Below are positions 46,737-56,758 of a stretch of 64,000 nucleotides of DNA, in pieces. The stretch's first letter is position 1. Each line of letters starts with the position of its first letter. Below the pieces are notes generated by a model, which made no database searches, was not told where the DNA came from, and saw only the letters and a list, made by a program, of their open reading frames with translations. The stretch spans positions 2,294,001 through 2,358,000 of the forward strand of contig NZ_JARXYJ010000001.1 in the NCBI RefSeq assembly GCF_029894425.1. Direction: 5' to 3'. Source of the stretch: Streptomyces sp. SAI-127. Lineage in GTDB: Bacteria; Actinomycetota; Actinomycetes; Streptomycetales; Streptomycetaceae. Made by a program: the position numbers and the translations under genes.

Positions 46737-47861
46737 TCACACCGTCTCCCCCGCCCCCAAAGGCAGCTCCGCCCGCACCGAGAATCCGCCCTCCGCGCGC
46801 GGGCCGGTGTGCAGCGTGCCGCCCAGGGCCTTGACACGTTCGCGCATGCCCGTGAGGCCGTGGCCGGGCTGCGGCGGCCGGTCCGGGTCCGCGGCCCCGT
46901 CGTCGTCCACTCGGATCGTCACGTCGTCCTTGCGGTAGGCCAGTTCGACCCGTACTTTGGCCGGTCCCGCGTGCCGGGCCGCGTTCGTCAGGGACTCCTG
47001 GACGATCCGGTACACGGCCCGGTCGAGCGGAGCGGGCAGGGCGCATTCCTCGCCCGTCACGCTCAGCTCGACGGCGAGACCCGCCGCCCGTGCCCGCTCC
47101 ACGAGCAGCGCCGGGGTGCCGGTCGGCTCGTCGGTGCGCAGGACTTCCAGGGTGGCGCGCAGCTCGCGCATCGCCTCGCCGCCCGCCTCCTGGATGGCGA
47201 GCAGGGCGGGCGGCACCTCCTCGCCCCGCTTACGGGCCAGATGGACGGCCACGCCCGCCTGGAGCTTGACGATGGAGATGCTGTGGGTGAGGGAGTCGTG
47301 CAGCTCCCGGGCTATCCGCAGCCGTTCCTCCCCGGCGCGGCGCAGGGCGGCCTCCTCGCGGGTCCGCTCGGCCTCCAGCGCGCGCTGCTCGGTCTGGCGC
47401 AGATACGCCTGCCAGTTGCGACCGGCGAGGCCCGTCACCACCGCACACACGAACCAGCCCGCGAGCAGCCCGGTCTTCTCGACCGCCTCCTGGATCGTCG
47501 GGCCCGTGATCGCGTACGCCGCGAGGAAGACCCCGCTCGCCGCGGCCGCCCAGCCCCGGTGCCCCAGCTGGGACGCCAGGTGCACGGCGGCGAAGACGGA
47601 CAGTGCGCCGAGTGATCCCGGGTGGGCGTGCAGGACGTAGGCCGCCCCGCTCACCGTGGCCACGGCCAGCACCACCAGCGGCACCGCCCGGTAGAACGCG
47701 AGAGCGGCCGAACTCACCACGAGGAGCGCGTAGTCGGGGGCGGTCGTGTCCGCGTCCAGAGCCGCCGCGACCACGACAAGTCCGCCGACCACGACCACGA
47801 GGGCCAGATCGGCGAGTCGGTTGGAGGCGGCCGAGTCGACCGAATGCCCGCTCATGCCCAC
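46737..47861 (-). CDS. Two-component sensor histidine kinase (NarL-partner class)
   Basis: 374 residues. Four to five N-terminal membrane helices (about 15-160), then the HisKA_3 dimerisation helix with phospho-acceptor His188 in IARELHDSLTHSISIVKLQAG, and an HATPase_c domain: IVQESLTNAARHAGPAKV (N box) and GHGLTGMRERVKALGG (G box). The short extracytoplasmic loops suggest it senses the membrane. Upstream gene of the pair with the response regulator; such genes normally abut, but here 453 bp lie between them. Confidence 0.92.
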   Translation of the reverse strand: MGMSGHSVDSAASNRLADLALVVVVGGLVVVAAALDADTTAPDYALLVVSSAALAFYRAVPLVVLAVATVSGAAYVLHAHPGSLGALSVFAAVHLASQLGHRGWAAAASGVFLAAYAITGPTIQEAVEKTGLLAGWFVCAVVTGLAGRNWQAYLRQTEQRALEAERTREEAALRRAGEERLRIARELHDSLTHSISIVKLQAGVAVHLARKRGEEVPPALLAIQEAGGEAMRELRATLEVLRTDEPTGTPALLVERARAAGLAVELSVTGEECALPAPLDRAVYRIVQESLTNAARHAGPAKVRVELAYRKDDVTIRVDDDGAADPDRPPQPGHGLTGMRERVKALGGTLHTGPRAEGGFSVRAELPLGAGETV

Positions 47862-48022
47862 ACGCTAGACCGCCGCACCGTCACCGGCGTCAGCCCTGTG
47901 GACAACTCCCCCGCTACTCCCCCCGTAGTAGTCGCCTGCCTGGCCCGCGCTCACGGATGCAGCGCCAACTCCCTTCGGCCGTACGACGACCAGGGCCGCG
48001 GTCGGGGCGCACGCTGCTGTCC

Positions 48023-49027
48023 ATGTCCACACCCTTCCGTTACACCCGGCCCCTGCCGCCCAAGGCCGCCACCGGCCGTGTCGCCGAGGTCTACGAGCAG
48101 CTGTCCCGCGACTTCGGCATCGACGAACCCGTCACCTTCGTGGTCCTCTCCTCCGCGCCGGAGCTTCTCGCCCCGACATGGGCGCTGATGCGCGAGTCGC
48201 TGATCGCGGGCCCCGGCAGCCGCACCGGCAAGGAGCTGGCGGCGCTCGGCGTCTCGCTGGCCAACCGGTGCCCGTTCTGCGTGGACGCGCACACCATGCT
48301 GCTGCACGCCACCGGCGACCACGCGCTCGCCGAACGCATCGTCCGGGGAGAGCGGCCGGAGAACGAGGAGCACGCGCGCGTGCTGGAGTGGGGCAGGCAC
48401 ACGCGCGTGCCGGGCGGCCTCGGCGCCGGCCCGTACCCGTTCCCGCGCGAGCACGCTCCGGGCTACCTCGGCACGGCGTTCGCCTTCCACTTCATCAACC
48501 GGATCGTGTCCGCCCTGCTCACCGAGAACCTGCTGCCGGGCAACGCCCAGCGCTTCCGGGCCGTCCGCAGCCTCGCGGGCCGCACGCTCGCCCGGACCGT
48601 GCGCCGACCCGCCCGGCCCGGCGCGTCCCTCGCGCTGCTCGACCTGCCCGACCCCGGTGAGGCCCCCGCGTGGGCGGACGGTACGCCCGTCGGGCTCGCG
48701 TACGCGGCGCTGCTCCGGGCGGCCATGGCGGGCGCCCGCCTCCTCGGTGTCGAGGAGCAGGACCTCGTGGAGGAGACCCTGCTGGACTGGGACGGGTCGC
48801 ATCCGCCGCTCGACCTGAGCGGCTTCCCGGACCGGCGGGAGTGTCCCGGCGCGCGTCTGGTGCTGCTGGCCGCGCTCGCGCCGTACCGGATCACCGACGA
48901 GGACGTGGCGGCCTGGCGGCGGCCGGAGCACACCGACGAGCTTCTGGTGCACCTCGTGGCCTACGGGGCGTTCCTGGCCGTGGACCGCGTCGAATCGGCC
49001 CTCTACCGGCCCATCGCACGGACATAA
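48023..49027 (+). CDS. Carboxymuconolactone-decarboxylase/AhpD-like protein
   Basis: 334 residues. The AhpD-like redox motif Cys83-Pro-Phe-Cys86-x3-His90 is complete (CPFCVDAHTML), preceded by TGKELAALGVSLANR. The family uses this dithiol in peroxide or disulphide reduction. Helical throughout. The protein is nearly twice the length of a single CMD domain; the C-terminal half (from ~170) seems to be a second helical repeat without the cysteines. The ATG at 48023 lacks a ribosome site. Divergent from the histidine kinase. Confidence 0.82.
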   Translation: MSTPFRYTRPLPPKAATGRVAEVYEQLSRDFGIDEPVTFVVLSSAPELLAPTWALMRESLIAGPGSRTGKELAALGVSLANRCPFCVDAHTMLLHATGDHALAERIVRGERPENEEHARVLEWGRHTRVPGGLGAGPYPFPREHAPGYLGTAFAFHFINRIVSALLTENLLPGNAQRFRAVRSLAGRTLARTVRRPARPGASLALLDLPDPGEAPAWADGTPVGLAYAALLRAAMAGARLLGVEEQDLVEETLLDWDGSHPPLDLSGFPDRRECPGARLVLLAALAPYRITDEDVAAWRRPEHTDELLVHLVAYGAFLAVDRVESALYRPIART

Positions 49028-49169
49028 GCGGACACATGACGCATCGACGGCAGGGCACTGTGACGGCATCGGTACGGAGCGAGTTCACGCTTCCACCCCA
49101 CAGGGAGACGTGTGAAACTGGCGTCCCGTCCGCAGTGCGGACCCGTCCGCACCGTCCGTCCCCCACGAA

Positions 49170-49844
49170 ATGTGCGCCGTGCGAACTCTTTCCCTGCCGC
49201 TTGCCCTCACCGCGCGGATCTCGCCCGTCGTCGTGCTCGCCGCGGCGGGCTGGGCGCTGACGTCAGGCCCGGCCACGACGCCGGCCGCCGAGAAGGAGTC
49301 GGCGCCGAAGTCCGCCGGCGAGTCCCCCTCGGGCGCGTCCACGGCAGCGGCCACGAAGCAGTACGCCTCCGCCCCCGCACCCTGCGGCAGCATCGGAACG
49401 GCCACCATCAAGTCGCTCGTGCCGGGCGCCAAGACGGCCGGCAAGGAGATCCCCTCCACGGACACGTCCCTGCGTCGCACCTGCTCCTGGAACGCACTCA
49501 AGGGGTACGACTACCGCTGGCTCGACGTCTCCTTCGAGATCACGGAGTCCGACGAGGCGGCCGCCAAGTCGTACAAGGAGAACACCGCCGAGAAGAGCGG
49601 CGGCGGCAGCGTGCCCGGTGTCGGCGACGCCGGCTACTCGGTGGTGAACCTCACCACCGAGGACAAGCAGCAGACCCGTGAGGGCGTGGTCATCATCCAG
49701 GCGTCCAACGCGCTGGTGACCGTGACGTACAACGGCAGCGACTTCGAGTCGAAGAAGGCGCCCAGCACGGACGAGATCAACAAGGGCGCCATCAAGGCCG
49801 CCAAGGAGGCGGTGGCGGCACTGGAGAGCGGCCAGAAGGTCTGA
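49170..49844 (+). CDS. Exported protein with membrane anchor, DUF3558-like
   Basis: About 224 residues. An N-terminal hydrophobic segment (LPLALTARISPVVVLAAAGWALT) is followed by an Ala/Ser/Pro/Lys linker and a domain with two cysteines (APCGSIGTATIKSLVPGAK and RRTCSWNAL) reminiscent of actinobacterial DUF3558 lipoproteins, though no lipobox Cys is present. The start is doubtful: ATG 49170 or GTG 49179, neither with a ribosome site; a good site (GGGAGACGT then GTG, 49112) opens a different frame, so a frameshift in the signal region is possible. Confidence 0.65.
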   Translation: MCAVRTLSLPLALTARISPVVVLAAAGWALTSGPATTPAAEKESAPKSAGESPSGASTAAATKQYASAPAPCGSIGTATIKSLVPGAKTAGKEIPSTDTSLRRTCSWNALKGYDYRWLDVSFEITESDEAAAKSYKENTAEKSGGGSVPGVGDAGYSVVNLTTEDKQQTREGVVIIQASNALVTVTYNGSDFESKKAPSTDEINKGAIKAAKEAVAALESGQKV

Positions 49845-49869
49845 ACCGACCGCCCTCCAACGCGAACCG

Positions 49870-51420
<1,551 letters not shown>

Positions 51421-51545
51421 GGGCAGGCCAATCGATCAGGACGGGACGGGATAGGCCGTGCGGGGGCCTTGGGCCCCTCTCCGCCCCGGGACGGCGGGAG
51501 GAGAGGGGGGAACAAGGTGTGGGGGGTCGGGGAGCGGGTCGGACG

Positions 51546-52565
51546 TCAGGCGTTGAGGGCGGGGATGACCTTCGAGCCGTACGCGTCGATGGTGGCTTCC
51601 TGGGCGTCGTGCATGTCGTAGACGGCGAACTGGTCGACGCCCAGCTCGCGCAGCGCGTTCAGCTTCTGGATGTGCTTCTCGACCGGTCCGATGATGCAGA
51701 ACCGGTCGACGATCTCGTCGGGCACGAACGCGGTGTCCGGGTTGTCGGCCCGCCCGTGGTGCGAGTAGTCGTACCCCTCACGCGCTTTGATGTAATCCGT
51801 CAGCTCCTCGGGTACGGCGGCCGAGTGCTCGCCGTACTTGGAGACCAGGTCGGCGACGTGGTTGCCGACCATCCCGCCGAACCAGCGGCACTGCTCGCGC
51901 GCGTGGGCGAGCGCCTCGGGCGAGTCGTTCTCGGTGACGTAGGCGGGGGCGGCCACGCAGATCTTGACCTCGTCAGCCGAGCGTCCGGCGGCGACGGCCG
52001 CGTCCTTGACCGCCTTCACCATGTACTCGGTCAGGTACAGGTCGGACAGCTGGAGGATGAACCCGTCGGCCTCCTCGCCGGTCATCTTCAGCGCCTTGGG
52101 ACCGTACGCGGCCATCCATACGGGAAGTTCGGCTCCCGGCTTGATCCACGGGAACCTGATGACCGTGCCGCCGAGGTCGGCCTCGTCGCCCCGGCCGAGC
52201 GCCCGGATGACCTTCATGGCCTCGCTGATGCGGGCCAGCGTGTTGGGCTTGCGGCCCGCGACGCGCATCGCGGAGTCGCCGCGGCCGATGCCGCAGACCG
52301 TGCGGTTGCCGAACATGTCGTTGAGGGTGGCGAAGGTGGAGGCGGTCACCTCCCAGGTGCGGGTGCCCGGGTTGGTGACCATCGGGCCGACCTTCAACTT
52401 CGACGTGTTCGAAAGGATCTGACTGTAGATCACGAACGGCTCCTGCCAGAGCACGGCGGAGTCGAAGGTCCACCCGTAGGTGAAGCCGTTGCGTTCGGCC
52501 CGCTTCATCAGGCTGATGACCTTCGAGGCGGGCGGATCCGTCTGCAGGACGAGTCCGAAGTCCAT
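51546..52565 (-). CDS. LLM-class F420-dependent oxidoreductase (TIGR03842-like)
   Basis: 339 residues of the luciferase-like monooxygenase fold: MDFGLVLQTDPPASKVISLMKRAERNGFTYGWTFDS at the N-terminus, VGPMVTNPGTRTWEVTASTFATLNDMFGNRTVCGIGRGDSAMR (cofactor-binding region) and WMAAYGPKALKMTGEEADGFI. It lies 9 bp after the dihydropyrimidinase gene and so belongs to the pyrimidine operon. No dihydropyrimidine dehydrogenase is present here; this enzyme could perform the initial ring reduction or another ring oxidation. That role is an inference. Confidence 0.85.
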   Translation of the reverse strand: MDFGLVLQTDPPASKVISLMKRAERNGFTYGWTFDSAVLWQEPFVIYSQILSNTSKLKVGPMVTNPGTRTWEVTASTFATLNDMFGNRTVCGIGRGDSAMRVAGRKPNTLARISEAMKVIRALGRGDEADLGGTVIRFPWIKPGAELPVWMAAYGPKALKMTGEEADGFILQLSDLYLTEYMVKAVKDAAVAAGRSADEVKICVAAPAYVTENDSPEALAHAREQCRWFGGMVGNHVADLVSKYGEHSAAVPEELTDYIKAREGYDYSHHGRADNPDTAFVPDEIVDRFCIIGPVEKHIQKLNALRELGVDQFAVYDMHDAQEATIDAYGSKVIPALNA

Positions 52566-52574
52566 GCACCACTC

Positions 52575-53978
52575 CTAGTTGAGGTACTGACAGGTGGAGC
52601 GGGGGGTGTACGTGCCGTGTCCGGCGCGCCCGGTGTACTCCCGCTCGGTGATGACGAGTTCGCCGCGCGAGAGGACCGTCTCGACGCGGCCCGTGAGGCG
52701 CTTTCCTTCGTACGCCGAGTAGTCGACGTTCATGTGGTGGGTCTCGGCGGAGACGATCTGCTCGGCGTGCGGGTCGTAGATGACGACGTCGGCGTCGGCG
52801 CCCGGGGCGATGGTCCCCTTCTTCGGGTACATGCCGAACATCCGGGCCGGGGTGGCGCAGGCGATCTCGATCCAGCGGCGGCGCGAGATGTGTCCGTCGA
52901 CGACACCCTGGTGGAGCAGGTCCATGCGGTTCTCGACGCCGGGGAGGCCGTTGGGGATCTTCGAGAAGTCGCCGCGGCCGAGCTCCTTCTGGCCCACGAA
53001 GCAGAAGGGGCAGTGGTCGGTGGAGACGACCTGGAGGTCGTTGGTGCGCAACCCCTGCCAGAGCTTGGCCTGGTGTTCCTTCGGCCGCAAGGGAGTTGAG
53101 CACACGTACTTCGAGCCCTCGAAGTCCGGCTCCGCGAGGTTGTCCGTCGACAGGAACAGGTACTGCGGGCAGGTCTCGCCGAAGACGTTGAGCCCCTCGT
53201 CACGCGCGCGTGCCAGCTCGGCCACTGCCTCCATGGCCGAGACGTGCACGACGTAGAGGGGCGCGCCGGCGACCTGCGCGAGCTTGATGGCGCGGTGGGT
53301 GGCCTCGGCCTCGAGGAGGGCCTTGCGTACCTCGCCGTGATAGCGGGGGTCGGTCTCGCCGCGCGCCAGCGCCTGCTCGACCAGCACGTCGATCGCGATG
53401 CCGTTCTCGGCGTGCATCATGATCAGGCCGCCGTTCTCGGCGGAGCGCTGCATGGCGCGCAGGATCTGGCCGTCGTCGGAGTAGAAGACGCCGGGGTAGG
53501 CCATGAACTGCTTGAAGGAGGTGACCCCCTCCCCCACCAGCAGGTCCATCTCCTTGAGTGTCTCCTGGTTCACATCGGAGACGATCATGTGGAAGCCGTA
53601 GTCGATGGCGCAGTTGCCCTCGGCCTTGGCGTGCCAGGCGTCCAGGCCCTCGCGCAGTGAGTGGCCGACGCTCTGCACCGCGAAGTCGACGATCGTGGTC
53701 GTGCCGCCCCAGGCGGCGGCCCGGGTGCCGGTCTCGAAGGTGTCGGAGGCGAAGGTGCCGCCGAACGGCAGCTCCATGTGGGTGTGGGCGTCGACGCCAC
53801 CGGGGATGACGTACTTCCCGGTGGCGTCGATGGTCCGGTCGGCCGTGAATGACTCGGCTGCCGAGGTGCCCGAGGCGGCGAGGGCGGCGATGCGGCCGTC
53901 CTCGATCAGCACGTCGGCGTGGATCTCGTCGGACGCGGTGATGACGAGGCCACCGCGGATGACGGTACGGCTGCTCAT
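52575..53978 (-). CDS. hydA: Dihydropyrimidinase
   Basis: 467 residues of the cyclic amidohydrolase family: GGVDAHTHMELPFGG (first two metal His), GVTSFKQFMAYPG (carbamylated bridging Lys), YVVHVSAMEAV and FGETCPQYLFL (metal His and neighbour), and VVSTDHCPF (catalytic Asp). It opens dihydrouracil/dihydrothymine to N-carbamoyl-beta-amino acids, the substrate of the beta-ureidopropionase gene 31 bp upstream. Length and motifs are canonical. Confidence 0.94.
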   Translation of the reverse strand: MSSRTVIRGGLVITASDEIHADVLIEDGRIAALAASGTSAAESFTADRTIDATGKYVIPGGVDAHTHMELPFGGTFASDTFETGTRAAAWGGTTTIVDFAVQSVGHSLREGLDAWHAKAEGNCAIDYGFHMIVSDVNQETLKEMDLLVGEGVTSFKQFMAYPGVFYSDDGQILRAMQRSAENGGLIMMHAENGIAIDVLVEQALARGETDPRYHGEVRKALLEAEATHRAIKLAQVAGAPLYVVHVSAMEAVAELARARDEGLNVFGETCPQYLFLSTDNLAEPDFEGSKYVCSTPLRPKEHQAKLWQGLRTNDLQVVSTDHCPFCFVGQKELGRGDFSKIPNGLPGVENRMDLLHQGVVDGHISRRRWIEIACATPARMFGMYPKKGTIAPGADADVVIYDPHAEQIVSAETHHMNVDYSAYEGKRLTGRVETVLSRGELVITEREYTGRAGHGTYTPRSTCQYLN

Positions 53979-54009
53979 GTTCCCTCTCCTGCCAGAGTGG
54001 ACGGTTCGG

Positions 54010-54852
54010 TCAGGGTGCGGTCAGCGGGGGGTACGCGTCCGGACGGCGGTCGCGGTAGAACTGCCAGCGGTCGCGGACTTCCCGCAGCTTGGCCATGTCC
54101 AGGTCCCGGACGACCAGTTCGGTCTCCTTGTCGCTCGCCACCTCGCCGACGAACTGGGCCTCCGGGTCGACGAAGTACGTCGTCCCGTAGAAGTCGTTGT
54201 CGCCCAGCTCCTCGACGCCCACCCGGTTGATGGCGCCGATGAAGTACTCGTTGGCGACGGCCGCGGCCGGCTGCTCCAGCTGCCACAGATAGGCGGACAG
54301 ACCGCGCGAGGTGGCCGACGGGTTGAAGACGATCTCGGCACCGGCCAGGCCCAACGCCCGCCAGCCCTCCGGGAAGTGGCGGTCGTAGCAGATGTACACA
54401 CCGATCCTCCCGACCTTGGTGTCGAAGACCGGCCAGCCGAGGTTGCCGGGTCGGAAGTAGAACTTCTCCCAGAATCCCGGCACTTGGGGGATGTGGTGCT
54501 TGCGGTACTTGCCGAGGTACGAGCCGTCCGCATCGATCACGGCGGCGGTGTTGTAGAGGACGCCGGGCTGCTCCTCCTCGTACATCGGCAGGATGAGGAC
54601 GATGCCCAGTTCCTTGGCCAGCGCCTGGAACCGCTTGACGATCGGGCCGTCCGGAATCTGCTCGGCGTACTCGTAGAACGCCTTGTCCTGGACCTGGCAG
54701 AAGTACGGCCCGTAGAACAGCTCCTGGAAGCACAGCACCTGAGCACCCTGCGCGGCCGCGTCCCGGGCCGCCTGCTCGTGTACCTGGATCATCGACTCCT
54801 TGTCGCCCGTCCACGCGGTCTGGAAGAGGGCGGCACGAATCACTCTGCTCAT
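54010..54852 (-). CDS. Beta-ureidopropionase-like nitrilase (copy 1)
   Basis: 280 residues with the nitrilase triad Glu44 (FQELFYGPYF), Lys118 (KYRKHHIPQ) and Cys155 (ICYDRHFPE). The CYDRHFPEGWR context and the two-residue PQ after HHI are as in N-carbamoyl-beta-alanine amidohydrolases of the nitrilase type. It releases beta-alanine, CO2 and ammonia. It shares most of its sequence with the second copy at 58045-58887, and the two proteins are exactly the same length. First gene after the long palindrome, so it probably has its own promoter between 54853 and 54876. Confidence 0.9.
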   Translation of the reverse strand: MSRVIRAALFQTAWTGDKESMIQVHEQAARDAAAQGAQVLCFQELFYGPYFCQVQDKAFYEYAEQIPDGPIVKRFQALAKELGIVLILPMYEEEQPGVLYNTAAVIDADGSYLGKYRKHHIPQVPGFWEKFYFRPGNLGWPVFDTKVGRIGVYICYDRHFPEGWRALGLAGAEIVFNPSATSRGLSAYLWQLEQPAAAVANEYFIGAINRVGVEELGDNDFYGTTYFVDPEAQFVGEVASDKETELVVRDLDMAKLREVRDRWQFYRDRRPDAYPPLTAP

Positions 54853-54876
54853 CGGGACCTCCGGTCACTCGGTGTG

Positions 54877-55057
54877 CTGGGGCGGGCGCCGGAAGTTGCG
54901 TCGTCCGCCCGAAGGGCGGGCCCTGCGGCGTCCGGTGCGTGCTCTCGGCGTGCCGCGCACAAGCCGTCGTACTGGTTGTACGTGGGCTTGTGCGCGGTGC
55001 GGCGAGAGTGCGTGCCGGGCGTCGTGGGGCAGACGAAACTTCCGGTGCCCGCCCCAG
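54877..55057 (+). ncRNA. Long imperfect palindrome, possible plus-strand structured RNA (intergenic 54853-55184)
   Basis: Left arm 54877-54965 pairs with right arm 54985-55057. There are 69 aligned pairs with only two true mismatches, one 20-versus-4-base internal loop holding its own small stem (CCGCCC-GAA-GGGCGG, 54905-54919), and an apical CGTAC-TGGTT-GTACG stem-loop (54968-54982). All eleven transition differences read as G-U pairs on the plus strand (A-C on the minus strand), favouring a plus-strand RNA. Both neighbouring genes are on the minus strand. No coding content is supported. A dispersed extragenic palindrome is the alternative. Confidence 0.6.
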
Positions 55058-55184
55058 AAGACTAGGAAGTCCGAAAACGTGCTTTGAGTTGCACGGTGTC
55101 ACGTCTGCGGGCCTTGGGCGTGCCACGTTGTCACCCTGTCGTGAGCCCATGTTTCACCGCCGTTTTCCCAGGTCGTGGCATGTT

Positions 55185-56735
55185 TCAGCTCTGTTGCGCG
55201 TCGTGTGCGAGAAGCGCGATGTGCACCGAGGCCGCCTGTTCGAAGTCGTCGAGGTCGACCCCGAGGCGGCCCTGTATCGCTTCCAGCCGCCGGTAGAGCG
55301 CGGGGCGGGAGACGTGGTGGAGCTGGGCGGTGCGGGACTTGTTGCGGCCGGTGGCGAGATAGGTGCGCAGCACCGCGAGCAGATCGTCTCCCGCCCCGCA
55401 CAGCAGCCCGTCCAGCTCCCGCTCGGCGAAGGACTGGACGTGCGGGTCGTCGCGCAACAGCCTGACCAGGCCCCGCAGATGGACGTCCTTGAGGCGGACG
55501 ACGGCCGGGAGGTCGAGTGCCCCCGAGGCGACGGCGTCCGCGACATGCCGGGCCTCACGCATACCGCCGGGAACGTCGTCCCAGGCGGTCCTCGGATCCG
55601 CTGCCGCCACGACCGTCCCCGACAACCGGGCCGCGAAGTTCGCCGTGAGCACCGTGGCGTCCTGGTCCCGGGCCAGGCTCAGCAGTACGGCGGTGGCCCC
55701 GTCGGCGAGCTCGGCGACGATGCCGGGCAGGCCCAGCAGCCGTAGCACCCGGTCGAGTTCGGCGGGATCGCCGTCCCGCACGACGAGCGGCACGAAGGTG
55801 CGCCGGTTGACGGGCAGTCCGGCCGCCCGCGCGCGGGGCAGCAGCTGCCTCGCCGGTACGACCCCGCTGACCAGGTCGGTCAGCAGGCTCTGCGCGGACT
55901 GCTCCTCCCAGGTGTGGGCGGAGGTGCCGCCCAGCATGCGGTGCAGGACGAGGGCCTCGGCGGCGCGGTCGGCGAGAAGTCGCCCGGTGGCGGTGTCACC
56001 CCGGTAGCCGCACAGCATGATCTGGCCCCAGCGCTCCCCGCGCCCGCCCAGTTCGGCGCGGATCCAGCCGTCGCCCTCGCTGCCGCCGGCCTGGCGGGCG
56101 ATGCGTTCCCAGTCGCGCAGCACGTCGTCCACCGCGGAGCGCTCCCCCGCGGTGGCGAGGACGCGGTGGGCGAGGTTGGTGACGACGACGGGACAGCCGC
56201 TGTGGTGGGCGATCTCGTCCAGCATCCGCTGGAGCGGGGCGCCCGCGGTGATGAGTCCGGTGAGGGCGGTGCGCACGGCCTCGGACATGCTGACGGCGGC
56301 GAACTTCCGCCGTACGAGCCGGGCTTGGACCTCTTCCGTCAACTCCGCGAAGGGGAAGGGCCGGTGGAGGACGACCATGGGCAGCCCGCACCGCTCGGCG
56401 GCCCGGCGCATCACGTCCGGCGGTGCTGGAAAGGCGCGGCCGAGTCCGAGGACCACGGCCGCGGCCTCCGCGCGGTGCAGGGACCGGATGTACTCGGCCT
56501 GCTTGTCGTCGTCACCGGCGAGCAGCACTCCGGTGGTGAGCACCATCTCGCCGCCGCTGAGCATCACTCCGACGTCGGCGGCCTCCGCCACGTGCACCCA
56601 GCGCACGGCCCGGTCGAGCTGGCCGGCGCCGGCCACCACCTCGGGCTCCCCGGCGAGGACCCGTTCCAGCATGAGGACCTGACGGACCGACAGCGTGGGC
56701 TCCAGGGACTCCAGGGGCTCCAAGGTGGTGCTCAT
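55185..56735 (-). CDS. PucR-family regulator of the pyrimidine cluster
   Basis: 516 residues. N-terminal purine-catabolism (PucR) domain (about 15-130; LSVRQVLMLERVLAGEPEVVAG, WVHVAEAADVGVMLSGGEMVLTTG), a middle GGDEF-like region and a C-terminal helix-turn-helix (LRTYLATGRNKSRTAQLHHVSRPALYRRLEAIQGRLG). Such proteins sense pathway metabolites and control nucleobase catabolism. ATG 56735 has AGGG about 10 bases upstream. It lies 23 bp after the aminotransferase gene, in the same operon. Confidence 0.9.
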   Translation of the reverse strand: MSTTLEPLESLEPTLSVRQVLMLERVLAGEPEVVAGAGQLDRAVRWVHVAEAADVGVMLSGGEMVLTTGVLLAGDDDKQAEYIRSLHRAEAAAVVLGLGRAFPAPPDVMRRAAERCGLPMVVLHRPFPFAELTEEVQARLVRRKFAAVSMSEAVRTALTGLITAGAPLQRMLDEIAHHSGCPVVVTNLAHRVLATAGERSAVDDVLRDWERIARQAGGSEGDGWIRAELGGRGERWGQIMLCGYRGDTATGRLLADRAAEALVLHRMLGGTSAHTWEEQSAQSLLTDLVSGVVPARQLLPRARAAGLPVNRRTFVPLVVRDGDPAELDRVLRLLGLPGIVAELADGATAVLLSLARDQDATVLTANFAARLSGTVVAAADPRTAWDDVPGGMREARHVADAVASGALDLPAVVRLKDVHLRGLVRLLRDDPHVQSFAERELDGLLCGAGDDLLAVLRTYLATGRNKSRTAQLHHVSRPALYRRLEAIQGRLGVDLDDFEQAASVHIALLAHDAQQS

Positions 56736-56758
56736 GACGGTGTTCCCTTGCTGTGGGC

